Assembly: GCA_020248665.1 (NCBI GenBank)
Contig: JADCHE010000085.1
Coordinates: 1 to 64,000 of the forward strand
Length of the DNA stretch: 64,000 bases
Source of the DNA: Burkholderiales bacterium
Lineage (GTDB): Bacteria > Pseudomonadota > Gammaproteobacteria > Burkholderiales > Burkholderiaceae_E
Direction of reading: 5' to 3'
Shown: in pieces, positions 19,598-28,425 of the stretch
Layout of the letters: each line of letters starts with the position of its first letter
Numbering within the stretch: position 1 is the stretch's first letter
The notes under the pieces: generated by a model
Databases searched by the model: none
What the model was told of the DNA's origin: nothing
Seen by the model: only the letters and a program-made list of their open reading frames with translations
Position numbers and translations under genes: made by a program

Positions 19598-22429
19598 TCA
19601 GCCGGTCCTGCGCACGCGCGCAGGCGGCGTGCCCGCACCGGACTTCGTCGTCGCGGGCTTCGCGGCACCGGCCTTCTTCGCGGCGGTCCGTGGCGCCGCG
19701 ACCTTCTTCGGTGCGGCCCTCTTCGTCGCGGTCTTCGTCGTCGCGGTCTTCGTCGGTGCGACCTTCGTGGCGGCGACCTTGCTGCCGGCCGCCTTCGCGG
19801 GCGCCTTGCCGACGGGCGCCGCGACGGCCGTCCCCCCGACAGGCGCGACCGCGTCGGCGTTCGCCGCCGCCCGGCCGCGCGTCGCGGCGACCGGACGCGC
19901 GCCGGCGTGCGCCGCCGGCTTCGCGCCGGGCCGCGGCGCCGACGCCTGGAACTCGAAGCCGACCTTGCCGTCGGGCTGGCGCACCAGGAAAGCCTTGAAC
20001 CGCCGGCGGGTGCGTGACGACACAAAGCCGTCGAGCAGGTCGGTGCGGCCCTCGGCGAGCAGCTTCGACATCTGCGCGCGCTCGACCGGCTGCTGCAGGA
20101 TCACCTTGCCCGAGCGGAAGTCGCAGGTGCGGCCCGTGCCGACCGACTTCTCGCAGACGTAACTCATGCCGTGCTCGAACACCTTCGAGGCACAGCGCGG
20201 GCACGCGCCGACCGGCTCCTGCCCGGAGAAGTCGATCGGCTCGTCGTCGTCGCCGCCGTCGGACTGGCCGAAGTCGAACTCGAGCTTCCAGTCGGGCTGC
20301 ACCAGCTTCAGGATCGCCGCGAACGGCCGGCCCATCTTGCTGCGGAAACCCTGCAGGGGCCCGATCGTGCGGTCGCGGATCAGCTGCTCGGCCTCGGCCG
20401 GCTCGAGCAGCCTCGACGAGGGCGACTTGGTGATCGACCAGTCGCACGCGGTGCACGCGAAGCGGCGGTAGTTCTCCTTCGCGACGCCGCCGCACTTCGG
20501 GCAGGGCTCCTTCAGCGTCGCGTAGTCGCCGGGTACGTCGGTCGGGCCGTAGCCCTTGGCGCGCGCGACGATGTGCTCGGTCATCTCGGCGATCTCGCGC
20601 ATGAACGCGTCGCGATCGAGCTGGCCGCGCTCCATCTGCGAGAGCTTGTACTCCCACTCGCCGGTGAGCTCGGGCATGGTGAGCTCGGCCACGCCCAGCC
20701 CGCGCAGCAGCGTCAGCAGCTGGAATGCCTTGGCCGTCGGGATCAGGTCGCGGCCCTCGCGGATCAGGTAGCTCTCGTTGATCAGGCCCTCGATCACCTG
20801 CGCGCGCGTGGCCGGGGTGCCGAGGCCCTTGGTGCCCATCGCCTCGCGCAGTTCCTCGTCGTCGACGAGCTTGCCTGCGCCCTCCATCGCCGACAGCAGC
20901 GTCGCCTCGTTGAAGCGGGCGGGTGGACGCGTCGCGAGCGAGAGCGCCTCGATCGCGTCGGTGCGCACCACCTCGTCGGGCTCGACCGCGACCAGGGTGC
21001 CGCTCGACGCCTCCTCGGCGTCCTTGTCCTTGCCCGCGGCGGGCTTCGACTCGACAACCGCCTCGCGCCCGTAGATCGCGAGCCAGCCGGCGTTGACCAG
21101 CACCTTGCCCTCGGTCTTGAACGCGTGCGCCTCCACCGTGGTGATCCGCGTCGTGATCCGGTACTCGGCCGACGGGAAGAACACCGCGAGGAAGCGCTTG
21201 ACGACCAGGTCGTAGATCTTCTGCTCGGCGTCGGACAGCGCCTTGGGCGCGAGCAGCGTCGGGATGATCGCGAAGTGGTCCGAGATCTTCGAGTTGTCGA
21301 AGATCCGCTTGTTTCCCGGCTTGATCCAGTCGTTCTTCAGCACCTGCCGCGAGAACTGTCCGTACGGCGGGACGTCGCCGAGCATCGTCATCGTCTGGCG
21401 CACGGTGCCGACGTAGTCCTCGGGCAGCGCCTTCGAGTCGGTCCGCGGATAGGTGAGGACCTTGTGCTTCTCGTAGAGCGCCTGCGCGAGCGACAGCGTG
21501 GTCTTGGCCGAGAAGCCGAAGCGGCCGTTGGCCTCGCGCTGCAGGCTGGTCAGGTCGAAGAGCGCGGGCGCGGCCTGGGTGGACGGGCGCGACTCCTCGG
21601 TGACCGTGCCCGGCCTGCCCTCGCAGGCGGCGACGATCGCGCGGGCCTTGGCCTCGTCCCAGATCCGCTCGGCGCGCTGGTCGGCGTCTGCGGGGTTGCG
21701 CTGGAAGGCCGGGTCGAACCAGCGGCCCTCGTAGGTGCCGGCCTTCGCGCCGAAGGTCGCCTTGACCTCGAAGTAGGCGCGCGGCTGGAACTTGCGGATG
21801 CGCTCCTCGCGCTCGACGACGATCGCGAGCGTCGGCGTCTGCACGCGGCCGACGGTGGTGAGGTAGAAGCCGCCATCACGCGAATTGAACGCGGTCATCG
21901 CCCGCGTGCCGTTGATGCCGACCAGCCAGTCGGCCTCGGAGCGGCAGCGCGCGGCGTCGGCGAGCGGGAGCATCTGGGTGTCGTCGCGCAGCCGGGCGAA
22001 CCCTTCGCGGATCGCACCGGGCGTCATCGACTGCAGCCACAGGCGCCGGATCGGCTGCCTGGCCTTCGCGTGCTGGACGATCAGCCGGAAGATCAGCTCG
22101 CCCTCCCGGCCCGCGTCGCAGGCGTTGATCAGCGCGTCGACGTCCTTGCGCTTGATCAGCCGCGTCAGCAGCTTGAGCCGCTCGGCGCTCTTCTCGATCG
22201 GCTTGAGGTCGAACTCCGGCGGGATGACCGGCAGGTGCGCGAACGACCACTTGCCCCGCTTGACCTCGTACTGCTCCGGCGCCGCGATCTCGACCAGGTG
22301 GCCGACCGCCGACGAGAGCACGTACGCGTCGCTCTCGAAGTAGTCGCCCTGCTTGGCGAAGCCGCCGAGGACCCGCGCGATGTCCGCGGCCACGGAAGGC
22401 TTCTCGGCGATGATCAGGGCTTTTCCCAT
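19598..22429 (-). CDS. topB: DNA topoisomerase III with lysine/alanine-rich tail
   Basis: A 943-residue type IA topoisomerase. The N-terminal Toprim domain (ALIIAEKPSVA; acidic DAGREGELIF at 105-114) leads to the active-site tyrosine Tyr327 in LTYPRTDSK. After residue 600 come zinc-finger-like pairs (CPKCGG, then ACTACDW; later CPRCASK and CEKSVGTGRTCDF). The last 75 or so residues form a Lys/Ala/Thr-rich, histone-H1-like tail (GKAPAKAAGSKVAATKVAPT and similar). It decatenates DNA by passing single strands. Such basic tails occur in topoisomerases of related bacteria and probably aid DNA binding. It is followed by dprA upstream on the same strand. Confidence 0.95.
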   Translation of the reverse strand: MGKALIIAEKPSVAADIARVLGGFAKQGDYFESDAYVLSSAVGHLVEIAAPEQYEVKRGKWSFAHLPVIPPEFDLKPIEKSAERLKLLTRLIKRKDVDALINACDAGREGELIFRLIVQHAKARQPIRRLWLQSMTPGAIREGFARLRDDTQMLPLADAARCRSEADWLVGINGTRAMTAFNSRDGGFYLTTVGRVQTPTLAIVVEREERIRKFQPRAYFEVKATFGAKAGTYEGRWFDPAFQRNPADADQRAERIWDEAKARAIVAACEGRPGTVTEESRPSTQAAPALFDLTSLQREANGRFGFSAKTTLSLAQALYEKHKVLTYPRTDSKALPEDYVGTVRQTMTMLGDVPPYGQFSRQVLKNDWIKPGNKRIFDNSKISDHFAIIPTLLAPKALSDAEQKIYDLVVKRFLAVFFPSAEYRITTRITTVEAHAFKTEGKVLVNAGWLAIYGREAVVESKPAAGKDKDAEEASSGTLVAVEPDEVVRTDAIEALSLATRPPARFNEATLLSAMEGAGKLVDDEELREAMGTKGLGTPATRAQVIEGLINESYLIREGRDLIPTAKAFQLLTLLRGLGVAELTMPELTGEWEYKLSQMERGQLDRDAFMREIAEMTEHIVARAKGYGPTDVPGDYATLKEPCPKCGGVAKENYRRFACTACDWSITKSPSSRLLEPAEAEQLIRDRTIGPLQGFRSKMGRPFAAILKLVQPDWKLEFDFGQSDGGDDDEPIDFSGQEPVGACPRCASKVFEHGMSYVCEKSVGTGRTCDFRSGKVILQQPVERAQMSKLLAEGRTDLLDGFVSSRTRRRFKAFLVRQPDGKVGFEFQASAPRPGAKPAAHAGARPVAATRGRAAANADAVAPVGGTAVAAPVGKAPAKAAGSKVAATKVAPTKTATTKTATKRAAPKKVAAPRTAAKKAGAAKPATTKSGAGTPPARVRRTG

Positions 22430-22535
22430 CGGATCCTGGAGGGGGGCGACGCGGCCGCCTGCAGAGGTCGTCTACAAGGGGTCGAGCCATTTCGGGGGGC
22501 GCCAATCATATGAGCCGGATCGACGCGGGTGCAAG

Positions 22536-23690
22536 TCAGCCGACGGGTGGAGGCCGGACCACCCGGCCGTCGGGCAGCCGCTGCAGGCGACCCGCGAGCT
22601 CGAGCACGACCAGCCGCGCGCCGAGCTCGCCGGCGGGCAGCGAGAGGTGCGCCGCGAGCAGGTCGGGCAGCACCGGCTCGTGGCCGAGGGCAGCCAGGAT
22701 CGGGTCGCTGTCGGGCAGCTCGATCCGCTCGGTGAGGACCGCGGGGTGGGAGTCAGCGCTCGCTCTCATCGGCCGCGTCGCAGGGTCGAGCGGGTGCTCG
22801 ACCGCGGGCAGCTCGGCGAGCACGTCGTCGACCGATTCGACCAGCACCGCGCCCTGCCGGATCAGCGTGTGGCAGCCGCGGGCGAGCGGCGAATGGATCG
22901 AGCCCGGGATGGCGAAGACCTCGCGACCGAAATCCCCGGCCTGGCGCGCGGTGATCAGCGAGCCGCTCTGCAGCGCGGCCTCGACGACCAGCACGCCGTG
23001 CGACAGGCCGGCGATCAGCCGGTTGCGACGGGGGAACTGGCCGGGCGAGGGCTCGGTGCCGAGCGGCAGCTCCGACACCACGACGCCGTCGGCGGCGACG
23101 CGTGCGGCCAGACCGCGGTGGCGCGACGGGTAGACCACGTCGGCGCCGGTGCCGAGCACCGCGATCGTGCCGGCGCCGCCGGCGAGCGCGCCTTCGTGGG
23201 CGGCGCCGTCGATGCCCAGCGCGAGGCCGCTGGCGATCGCCCAGCCGGCCTCGGACAGCGCGCGCGCGAACGAGCGGGCGTTGGCGAGGCCGCCGGCGGT
23301 GGGGTTGCGTGAGCCGACGATCGCGACCGCCGGCCGCGCGAGCACCTCGCGCAGGCCGACCACGTACAGCAGCGGCGGCGCGTCGGCGATCCGCAGCAGC
23401 TGCGGCGGATAATCCGCGTCGGCCATCGTGACCAGGTGGTGGTCCGCGGCCTGCGCCCACGCCAGCGCGCGCTCGACGCGGCGCTCGCGCTCGGGATCGC
23501 GATGGCGCAGCGCGGCGGCGAGCCTGGGGCCGGCGACGCCGTCGAGCAGTCCGCCCGCCGACTCGAAGATCGCGTTCGGCAGGCCGCACGCCTCGAGCAG
23601 CGTGCGCACGACGACCGGACCGGCGCCCGGCGTCAGCGCGAGACGGAGCCAGCAGGCGAGATCGTCGGCATCGCCCGATGCGAGCGGCAC
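22536..23690 (-). CDS. dprA: DNA processing protein DprA
   Basis: A 384-residue DprA/Smf protein that loads RecA on incoming single-stranded DNA during natural transformation. The Rossmann-like core shows VAIVGSRNPTAGGLANARSF, GWAIASGLALGIDGAAHEGAL, GTGADVVYPSRHR and FPRRNRLIAGLS, followed by VVEAALQSGSLITARQAGDF. The N-terminal part resembles a SAM-like domain and the C-terminal 70 residues a winged helix-like DML1 domain. Length is as usual (about 370). It lies 19 bases downstream of the LysM gene on the same strand, a conserved arrangement in Burkholderiales. Confidence 0.95.
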   Translation of the reverse strand: MPLASGDADDLACWLRLALTPGAGPVVVRTLLEACGLPNAIFESAGGLLDGVAGPRLAAALRHRDPERERRVERALAWAQAADHHLVTMADADYPPQLLRIADAPPLLYVVGLREVLARPAVAIVGSRNPTAGGLANARSFARALSEAGWAIASGLALGIDGAAHEGALAGGAGTIAVLGTGADVVYPSRHRGLAARVAADGVVVSELPLGTEPSPGQFPRRNRLIAGLSHGVLVVEAALQSGSLITARQAGDFGREVFAIPGSIHSPLARGCHTLIRQGAVLVESVDDVLAELPAVEHPLDPATRPMRASADSHPAVLTERIELPDSDPILAALGHEPVLPDLLAAHLSLPAGELGARLVVLELAGRLQRLPDGRVVRPPPVG

Positions 23691-23709
23691 GGCGCGACGC
23701 CCCGCGGCA

Positions 23710-24792
23710 TCAGGGGTTGGTGACGGTCGACCCGATCGAGATCGGCTGCGCCGCGGCGACGACGAGGCCGTAGGAGACCTTGTCGAATACCCGGAACACC
23801 AGCAGCTGGCCGATCGCCTCGTTCGGCAGCTTCACCGGCTCCTTGGTCTGGCGATCGACGATCAGGCGGCCGGTGCTCTGCACCGCCAGCACGTTGCCGA
23901 CCTCGAGGCCCTGCGCCTTGCCGATCGATATCGCGACCACGCTGTACTTGCCGACCTGGTCGACGCCCCGGTAGACCGAGATGATGCGGCCGTCCACCGG
24001 AGCGGACGGCGGCCGCGGCGCGAAGCTGGGGACGCCGGCGCGCTCGGCGGGCATCAGCCGGTCGCCCTCGCCGATCTCCTCGGCCGTGCCCTGGATGCGC
24101 AGCGTCGCCGGATCGCCCTTGCGGATCATCGACGCGGTGCCCACGTACAGCGTCTCCCACGCGAGCGGCTGGCGCGTCGCAGGGTCGATCAGCGGCTTGG
24201 CTGGGCGGTAGACGTGCCAGTCGGTGACCGACTCGTCGGTGATGCCGCGCGCGTAGGCGAGGTCGCCGCGGCTCAGGTAGACGCGGCCGTCCTGCGTCGC
24301 GACGATCCGGGGATGGGTCTTGAGGGCATCCTCCTCGACGATCAGCGGCCGGTTGAGGAACACCTGGATCGCCGACAGGTTCATCGTCGGGATCGCGGAG
24401 CGGTCGAGCGGCGCGGAGCGGACCATCGGCTCGACGCGGGTCGCGCGATCGGTGCCGCCGCTGCCGCCCGCCTGCGCGAGCGTGTCGACCGAGCGGCCGA
24501 GGCGCAGCCGCGGCTGGTCGCCGGAGCGGTCGAGGTAGACGATGTCGCCGGGGTAGATCAGGTGCGGGTTGGCGATCTGGTCCTTGTTCAGCTGCCAGAT
24601 CTCGGGCCAACGCCACGGGCTCTTCAGGAACTTCCCGGAGATGTCCCAGAGGGTGTCGCCGCGCACCACGACGTGCTTGTCGGGCGCGTCGGGCGCGAGC
24701 TCCAGCGGGCCGGTGGCCGGCTGGGCCGCCGCCGCGCCCGCGACCACCAGGGCCGCGCAGCCGAGAACCCACGTGATAGACTTTTTGAGCAT
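23710..24792 (-). CDS. LysM peptidoglycan-binding domain protein
   Basis: A 360-residue exported protein. The signal peptide is MLKKSITWVLGCAALVVAG with likely cleavage after AAAAQ. A single LysM domain follows at about 39-88 (HVVVRGDTLWDISGKFLK, then NPHLIYPGDIVYL). The rest is a family-specific domain of about 270 residues with segments such as RPLIVEEDAL and GLEVGNVLAV. It probably acts at the cell wall. Its divergence from def and position before dprA match the conserved order in Burkholderiales. Start ATG 24792 is fixed by the signal peptide. Confidence 0.93.
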   Translation of the reverse strand: MLKKSITWVLGCAALVVAGAAAAQPATGPLELAPDAPDKHVVVRGDTLWDISGKFLKSPWRWPEIWQLNKDQIANPHLIYPGDIVYLDRSGDQPRLRLGRSVDTLAQAGGSGGTDRATRVEPMVRSAPLDRSAIPTMNLSAIQVFLNRPLIVEEDALKTHPRIVATQDGRVYLSRGDLAYARGITDESVTDWHVYRPAKPLIDPATRQPLAWETLYVGTASMIRKGDPATLRIQGTAEEIGEGDRLMPAERAGVPSFAPRPPSAPVDGRIISVYRGVDQVGKYSVVAISIGKAQGLEVGNVLAVQSTGRLIVDRQTKEPVKLPNEAIGQLLVFRVFDKVSYGLVVAAAQPISIGSTVTNP

Positions 24793-24943
24793 GTTCGCGC
24801 TGCCTCGTCCGCGTCCTGGAGTGCTGCCCGCCGCACGTCGCGCGGCACCCGCACGAAGCTGCGGCAGCGCCACGATGTCCCCGATGGTACGTTGATTTCG
24901 CATTCGTTCCGCCACTCCGAGGGCGAACGGTAGGTCTAGACCG
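24793..24943. promoter_or_regulatory. Divergent promoter region between LysM gene and def
   Basis: The 151 bases separate two housekeeping transcripts. The stretch around 24890-24905 (TACGTTGATTTCGCATTC) is more AT-rich than its surroundings and is a reasonable place for the def promoter. No exact -35/-10 pair could be assigned by eye. Confidence 0.45.
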
Positions 24944-25450
24944 ATGGCCGTACTTGACATCCTCCGCTACCCCGACGCGCGGCTGCACACGGTCGCGAGG
25001 CCGGTCGCGGTCGTCGACGATCGAATCCGCAGGCTCGTCGCCGACATGGCCGAGACGATGTACGCGGCGCCGGGCATCGGCCTGGCCGCGACGCAGGTCG
25101 ACGTGCACGAGCGCGTGATCGTCATCGACACCTCCGAGGCCAAGGACCACCTGCTGGTCTTCATCAACCCGGAGATCGTGTCGAGCTCCGCCGAGAAGAA
25201 GGCCTGCGAGGAGGGCTGCCTGTCGGTTCCCGGCATCTACGACGAGGTCGAGCGTCCCGAGCGGGTCCGCGTGCGCGCGCTCGACGTGCGCGGCGAGCCC
25301 TTCGAGATGGACGCCGAGGGCCTGCTCGCCGTCTGCCTGCAGCACGAGATGGACCACCTGCAGGGCAAGGTGTTCGTGCAGTACCTGTCGCGCCTGAAGC
25401 AGAGCCGGATCAAGAGCAAGATGGCCAAGCTCGACCGGCAGGTCGCCTGA
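24944..25450 (+). CDS. def: Peptide deformylase
   Basis: A 168-residue peptide deformylase, which removes the formyl group from nascent proteins as they leave the ribosome. All three family motifs are present: [17 protein letters not shown] and QHEMDHLQG, where the Cys of the second and the two His of the third bind the catalytic metal. Length is standard. It is first in a plus-strand run def-fmt-rsmB, with fmt 46 bases downstream, coupling formylation and deformylation. Confidence 0.97.
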   Translation: MAVLDILRYPDARLHTVARPVAVVDDRIRRLVADMAETMYAAPGIGLAATQVDVHERVIVIDTSEAKDHLLVFINPEIVSSSAEKKACEEGCLSVPGIYDEVERPERVRVRALDVRGEPFEMDAEGLLAVCLQHEMDHLQGKVFVQYLSRLKQSRIKSKMAKLDRQVA

Positions 25451-25496
25451 TCCCGCCGTCCCCGCGCGCCCGGGCGCGCTCCGCACCGTTCGCCCG

Positions 25497-26450
25497 ATGA
25501 GGCTGGTCTTCGCAGGCACGCCGATCTTCGCCCAGCGCGCGCTCGAGGCGCTGGTGTCGGCCGGCCACGCGGTCGCGCTGGTGCTGACCCGCCCCGACAA
25601 GCCGGCGCAGCGCGGCCAGAAGCTCGTCGCGAGCCCGGTCAAGCGGTGGGCGCTCGAGCACGGCCTCGAGGTCTGGCAGCCGCGCACGCTGCGCGAACCC
25701 GACGCCTGGGCGCGGCTGCGCGAGGCGGATGCCGACGCGATGGTCGTCGCAGCCTACGGCCTGCTGCTGCCGCCCGAGGTGCTCGCGATACCGCCGCACG
25801 GCTGCCTCAACATCCATGCGTCGCTGCTGCCGCGCTGGCGCGGCGCGGCCCCGATCCAGCGCGCGATCCAGGCGGGCGACGCGCGCACCGGCATCACGAT
25901 CATGCAGATGGACGCCGGGCTCGACACCGGCCCGATGCGGCTCGCGCGCGCATCGCCGATCGGGCCCCGCGACACCGGCGCGACGGTGCACGACGCGCTC
26001 GCCGCGCTCGGCGCCGAGGCGATCGTCGAGGCGCTCGCGCGGCTCGCCGCGGGCACGCTGCCGCTCGAGCCGCAGCCCGCCGAGGGCGTCACGCACGCGG
26101 CCAAGCTGACGAAGGCCGACTCGCCGATCGACTGGAGCCGGCCGGTGCGTGCGATCGTCGACCAGGTCCGCGCGTTCGACCCGGTGCCCGGCTCGACCGC
26201 CGAGCTCGAGCACGTGCCCGGCACGACGCTGAAGGTCTGGAAGGCCGCCGCCGACCCGCGGCCGATCCACGGTGCTGCGCCCGGTACCGTGCTCGCGGCC
26301 GGCGACGGCGCGATCGTCGTCGCGGCCGGCGACGGGGCGCTCGCGCTGCTCGAGCTGCAGCGGCCCGGCGGGCGCAGGATGGCGACGCGCGAGTTCCTCG
26401 CGGGATTCCCGGTGCGACCCGGCGACCGGCTGCGGCCGCCCCCCGAGTGA
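25497..26450 (+). CDS. fmt: Methionyl-tRNA formyltransferase
   Basis: A 317-residue enzyme that formylates initiator Met-tRNA using 10-formyl-THF. The N-terminal Rossmann domain starts MRLVFAGTPIFAQRALEAL, with the tRNA-contacting loop RPDKPAQRGQKL. Catalytic residues lie in NIHASLLPRWRGAAPIQRAI and DTGPM. The C-terminal OB-like domain contains SPIDWSRPV and TKADS. Length is typical (about 310). The stop overlaps the rsmB GTG start as GTGA, giving tight coupling. Confidence 0.97.
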   Translation: MRLVFAGTPIFAQRALEALVSAGHAVALVLTRPDKPAQRGQKLVASPVKRWALEHGLEVWQPRTLREPDAWARLREADADAMVVAAYGLLLPPEVLAIPPHGCLNIHASLLPRWRGAAPIQRAIQAGDARTGITIMQMDAGLDTGPMRLARASPIGPRDTGATVHDALAALGAEAIVEALARLAAGTLPLEPQPAEGVTHAAKLTKADSPIDWSRPVRAIVDQVRAFDPVPGSTAELEHVPGTTLKVWKAAADPRPIHGAAPGTVLAAGDGAIVVAAGDGALALLELQRPGGRRMATREFLAGFPVRPGDRLRPPPE

Positions 26451-27865
26451 AGCCCCCCACGCCGCCGGGCCCGGCGGCCGGGGCATCCCGGCCAGGCGCA
26501 CCTGCGCCTCCGGGGCCCAGCCCGACCGACGCGCGTCCCGACCGCGCGTCGCTGTCGCGCGAAATGCTCGCCGCGGCCGAGGCGCTCGGCGACCTGCTCG
26601 CCGGCCACCGGCTGCCCGACGCGCTCGCCGCGCGCACCGCGTCGCTTCCCGCGGCCTCGCGCGCGCCGGCGCGCGACATGGCCTACCACGCCGTGCGTCG
26701 CCTCGGCCGGCTGCAGGCGATCGCGGCGCGCCTCAACGCCCGCCGGCCGATGCCGCGGATGGCCGCGCTGCAGCTGGTCGCGCTCGCGCAGCTGCTCGAG
26801 CCGATCCGCCCGGCCGCGATCGTCGTCGACCAGGCCGTCGCGGCGGCGCGCAGCCTGTCGCGCGGCCCCAGCGGCGCCGCCGCCGGCTTCCTCAACGCGA
26901 CGCTGCGCCGCTTCGGGCGCGAGCGCGACGCGCTCGTCGCGGCGACCGACGCCGATCCGGTCGCGCGGTGGGACCACCCCGCCTGGTGGCTGGAGATGCT
27001 GCAGCGCGCCTGGCCTGACGACTGGATGCGGATCGCCGAGGCCGGTGCGTCCCAGGCGCCGCTCGTGCTGCGGGTCAACCGGCGCCGTGCGACGCCCGAT
27101 GCGGTCGCGGCACGGCTCGCCCAGGCCGGGCTGCCGAGCCGCCCGGTCGGACCCGAGGCGCTCGCGCTCGAGCGCGCGGTGCCGGTCGACGCGATCCCCG
27201 GCTTCGCCGACGGCGAGGTGTCGGTGCAGGACGCCGGCGCCCAGATGGCCGCGCACCTGCTCGACGTCGCCGATGGCCACCGGGTGCTCGACGCCTGCGC
27301 CGCGCCAGGCGGCAAGGCCGCCCACCTGCTCGAGCTCGCCGAGGTCGACCTGTTCGCGCTCGACGTCGACCCGGCGCGCTGCGCGCGGATCGACGAGACG
27401 ATGCGCCGGCTGCGGCTGCCCGCGGGCGCGGGGCGCATCGAGGTGCGGGCGGCCGACGCGGCGCGCCCCGAGGGCTGGTGGAACGGCCGTCCGTTCGACC
27501 GCATCCTGCTCGACGCACCGTGCAGCGCGTCCGGGATCGTGCGCCGGCACCCGGACGTGCGCTGGCTGCGTCGCCGTGGCGATATCGCCACATTCGTCTT
27601 CCAGCAGCGGCGGTTGCTGGAGGCGCTTTGGCCGACGCTGGCACCGGGTGGTAAATTGCTCTACGCCACCTGCTCGGTGTTCCCCGACGAGGGCGAGGCG
27701 GTGGTCGATCGCTTCTCCGTGGGTCGCACCGACTGCGTGCGCCTGCCGCTCGATTGGGTCTGGCCCGACGGTCGCAGGGAGCCGGTCGCCCAGTTGCTGC
27801 CGCAGTCCGGGGCGATGCGCGAGCATGATGGCTTCTTCTATGCCTGCCTGACCAAACGCCAGTGA
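26447..27865 (+). CDS. rsmB: 16S rRNA m5C967 methyltransferase
   Basis: A 472-residue RNA (cytosine-5-)-methyltransferase. After an Ala/Pro-rich N-terminus of about 35 residues, a NusB-like domain (about 40-170) precedes the SAM-binding MTase domain: VLDACAAPGGKAAHLLEL is motif I, LLDAPCSASGIVRRHPD carries the catalytic Cys of motif IV and LLYATCSVFPDEGE the second Cys of motif VI. GTG at 26447 overlaps the fmt stop; the frame is open far upstream but inside fmt. The stop overlaps the next gene's GTG as GTGA. Confidence 0.95.
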   Translation: MKPPTPPGPAAGASRPGAPAPPGPSPTDARPDRASLSREMLAAAEALGDLLAGHRLPDALAARTASLPAASRAPARDMAYHAVRRLGRLQAIAARLNARRPMPRMAALQLVALAQLLEPIRPAAIVVDQAVAAARSLSRGPSGAAAGFLNATLRRFGRERDALVAATDADPVARWDHPAWWLEMLQRAWPDDWMRIAEAGASQAPLVLRVNRRRATPDAVAARLAQAGLPSRPVGPEALALERAVPVDAIPGFADGEVSVQDAGAQMAAHLLDVADGHRVLDACAAPGGKAAHLLELAEVDLFALDVDPARCARIDETMRRLRLPAGAGRIEVRAADAARPEGWWNGRPFDRILLDAPCSASGIVRRHPDVRWLRRRGDIATFVFQQRRLLEALWPTLAPGGKLLYATCSVFPDEGEAVVDRFSVGRTDCVRLPLDWVWPDGRREPVAQLLPQSGAMREHDGFFYACLTKRQ

Positions 27866-28425
27866 AGCGACGCACCGCCATCGCGGCGCTGTCGACGGCA
27901 GCGCTGCTGGCTTGGTTGCCCGCCGCCCGTTCCGCCGACACGATCGACGTGCTCATCGTCGGGATCGAGCCGTCCACCGACGGCGAGGCCTGGCTGCTGT
28001 CGGCCGACTTCTCGCTGGCGCTCACCCCTCAGCTGGAGGACGCCGTGAACAAGGGCGTCCCCCTGTACTTCCTGGTCGAGTTCGAGCTGCTGCGCCCGCG
28101 CTGGTACTGGTGGGACGAGCGCACCGCATTGGCGACGCAGACGCACCGGCTGTCGTACCACGCGCTGACGCGCCAGTACCGCGTACTGCTGAACGGTGTG
28201 CCGCAGGCCTTCGGCACGCTCGCCGATGCGCTGGACGCGATGTCGCGGCTGCGCGGCTGGCGGGTGATGCCGCGCGACCGTGTCCGCGGCGGCACGCCGT
28301 ACGAGGGCTGGCTGCGGCTGCGGCTCGACACCGCGCAGCTGCCCAAGCCCTTCCAGATCTCCGCGCTCACCAACCGGGACTGGAACCCGCAATCGGAATG
28401 GAAGCGGTTCCCCTTCACGCCGTAG
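27862..28425 (+). CDS. DUF4390 domain protein
   Basis: A 187-residue exported protein starting with a signal peptide (RRTAIAALSTAALLAWLPAA, cleavage after RSA). The mature part includes LSADFSLALTPQLEDAVNKG, GVPLYFLVEFELLRPRWYWW and KPFQISALTNRDWN, matching DUF4390, a family whose gene almost always sits between rsmB and an NtrY-like kinase in betaproteobacteria. It is presumably periplasmic and may work with that sensor, but no activity is known. GTG start at 27862 overlaps the rsmB stop, and its end overlaps the kinase start by 28 bases. Confidence 0.9.
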   Translation: MKRRTAIAALSTAALLAWLPAARSADTIDVLIVGIEPSTDGEAWLLSADFSLALTPQLEDAVNKGVPLYFLVEFELLRPRWYWWDERTALATQTHRLSYHALTRQYRVLLNGVPQAFGTLADALDAMSRLRGWRVMPRDRVRGGTPYEGWLRLRLDTAQLPKPFQISALTNRDWNPQSEWKRFPFTP

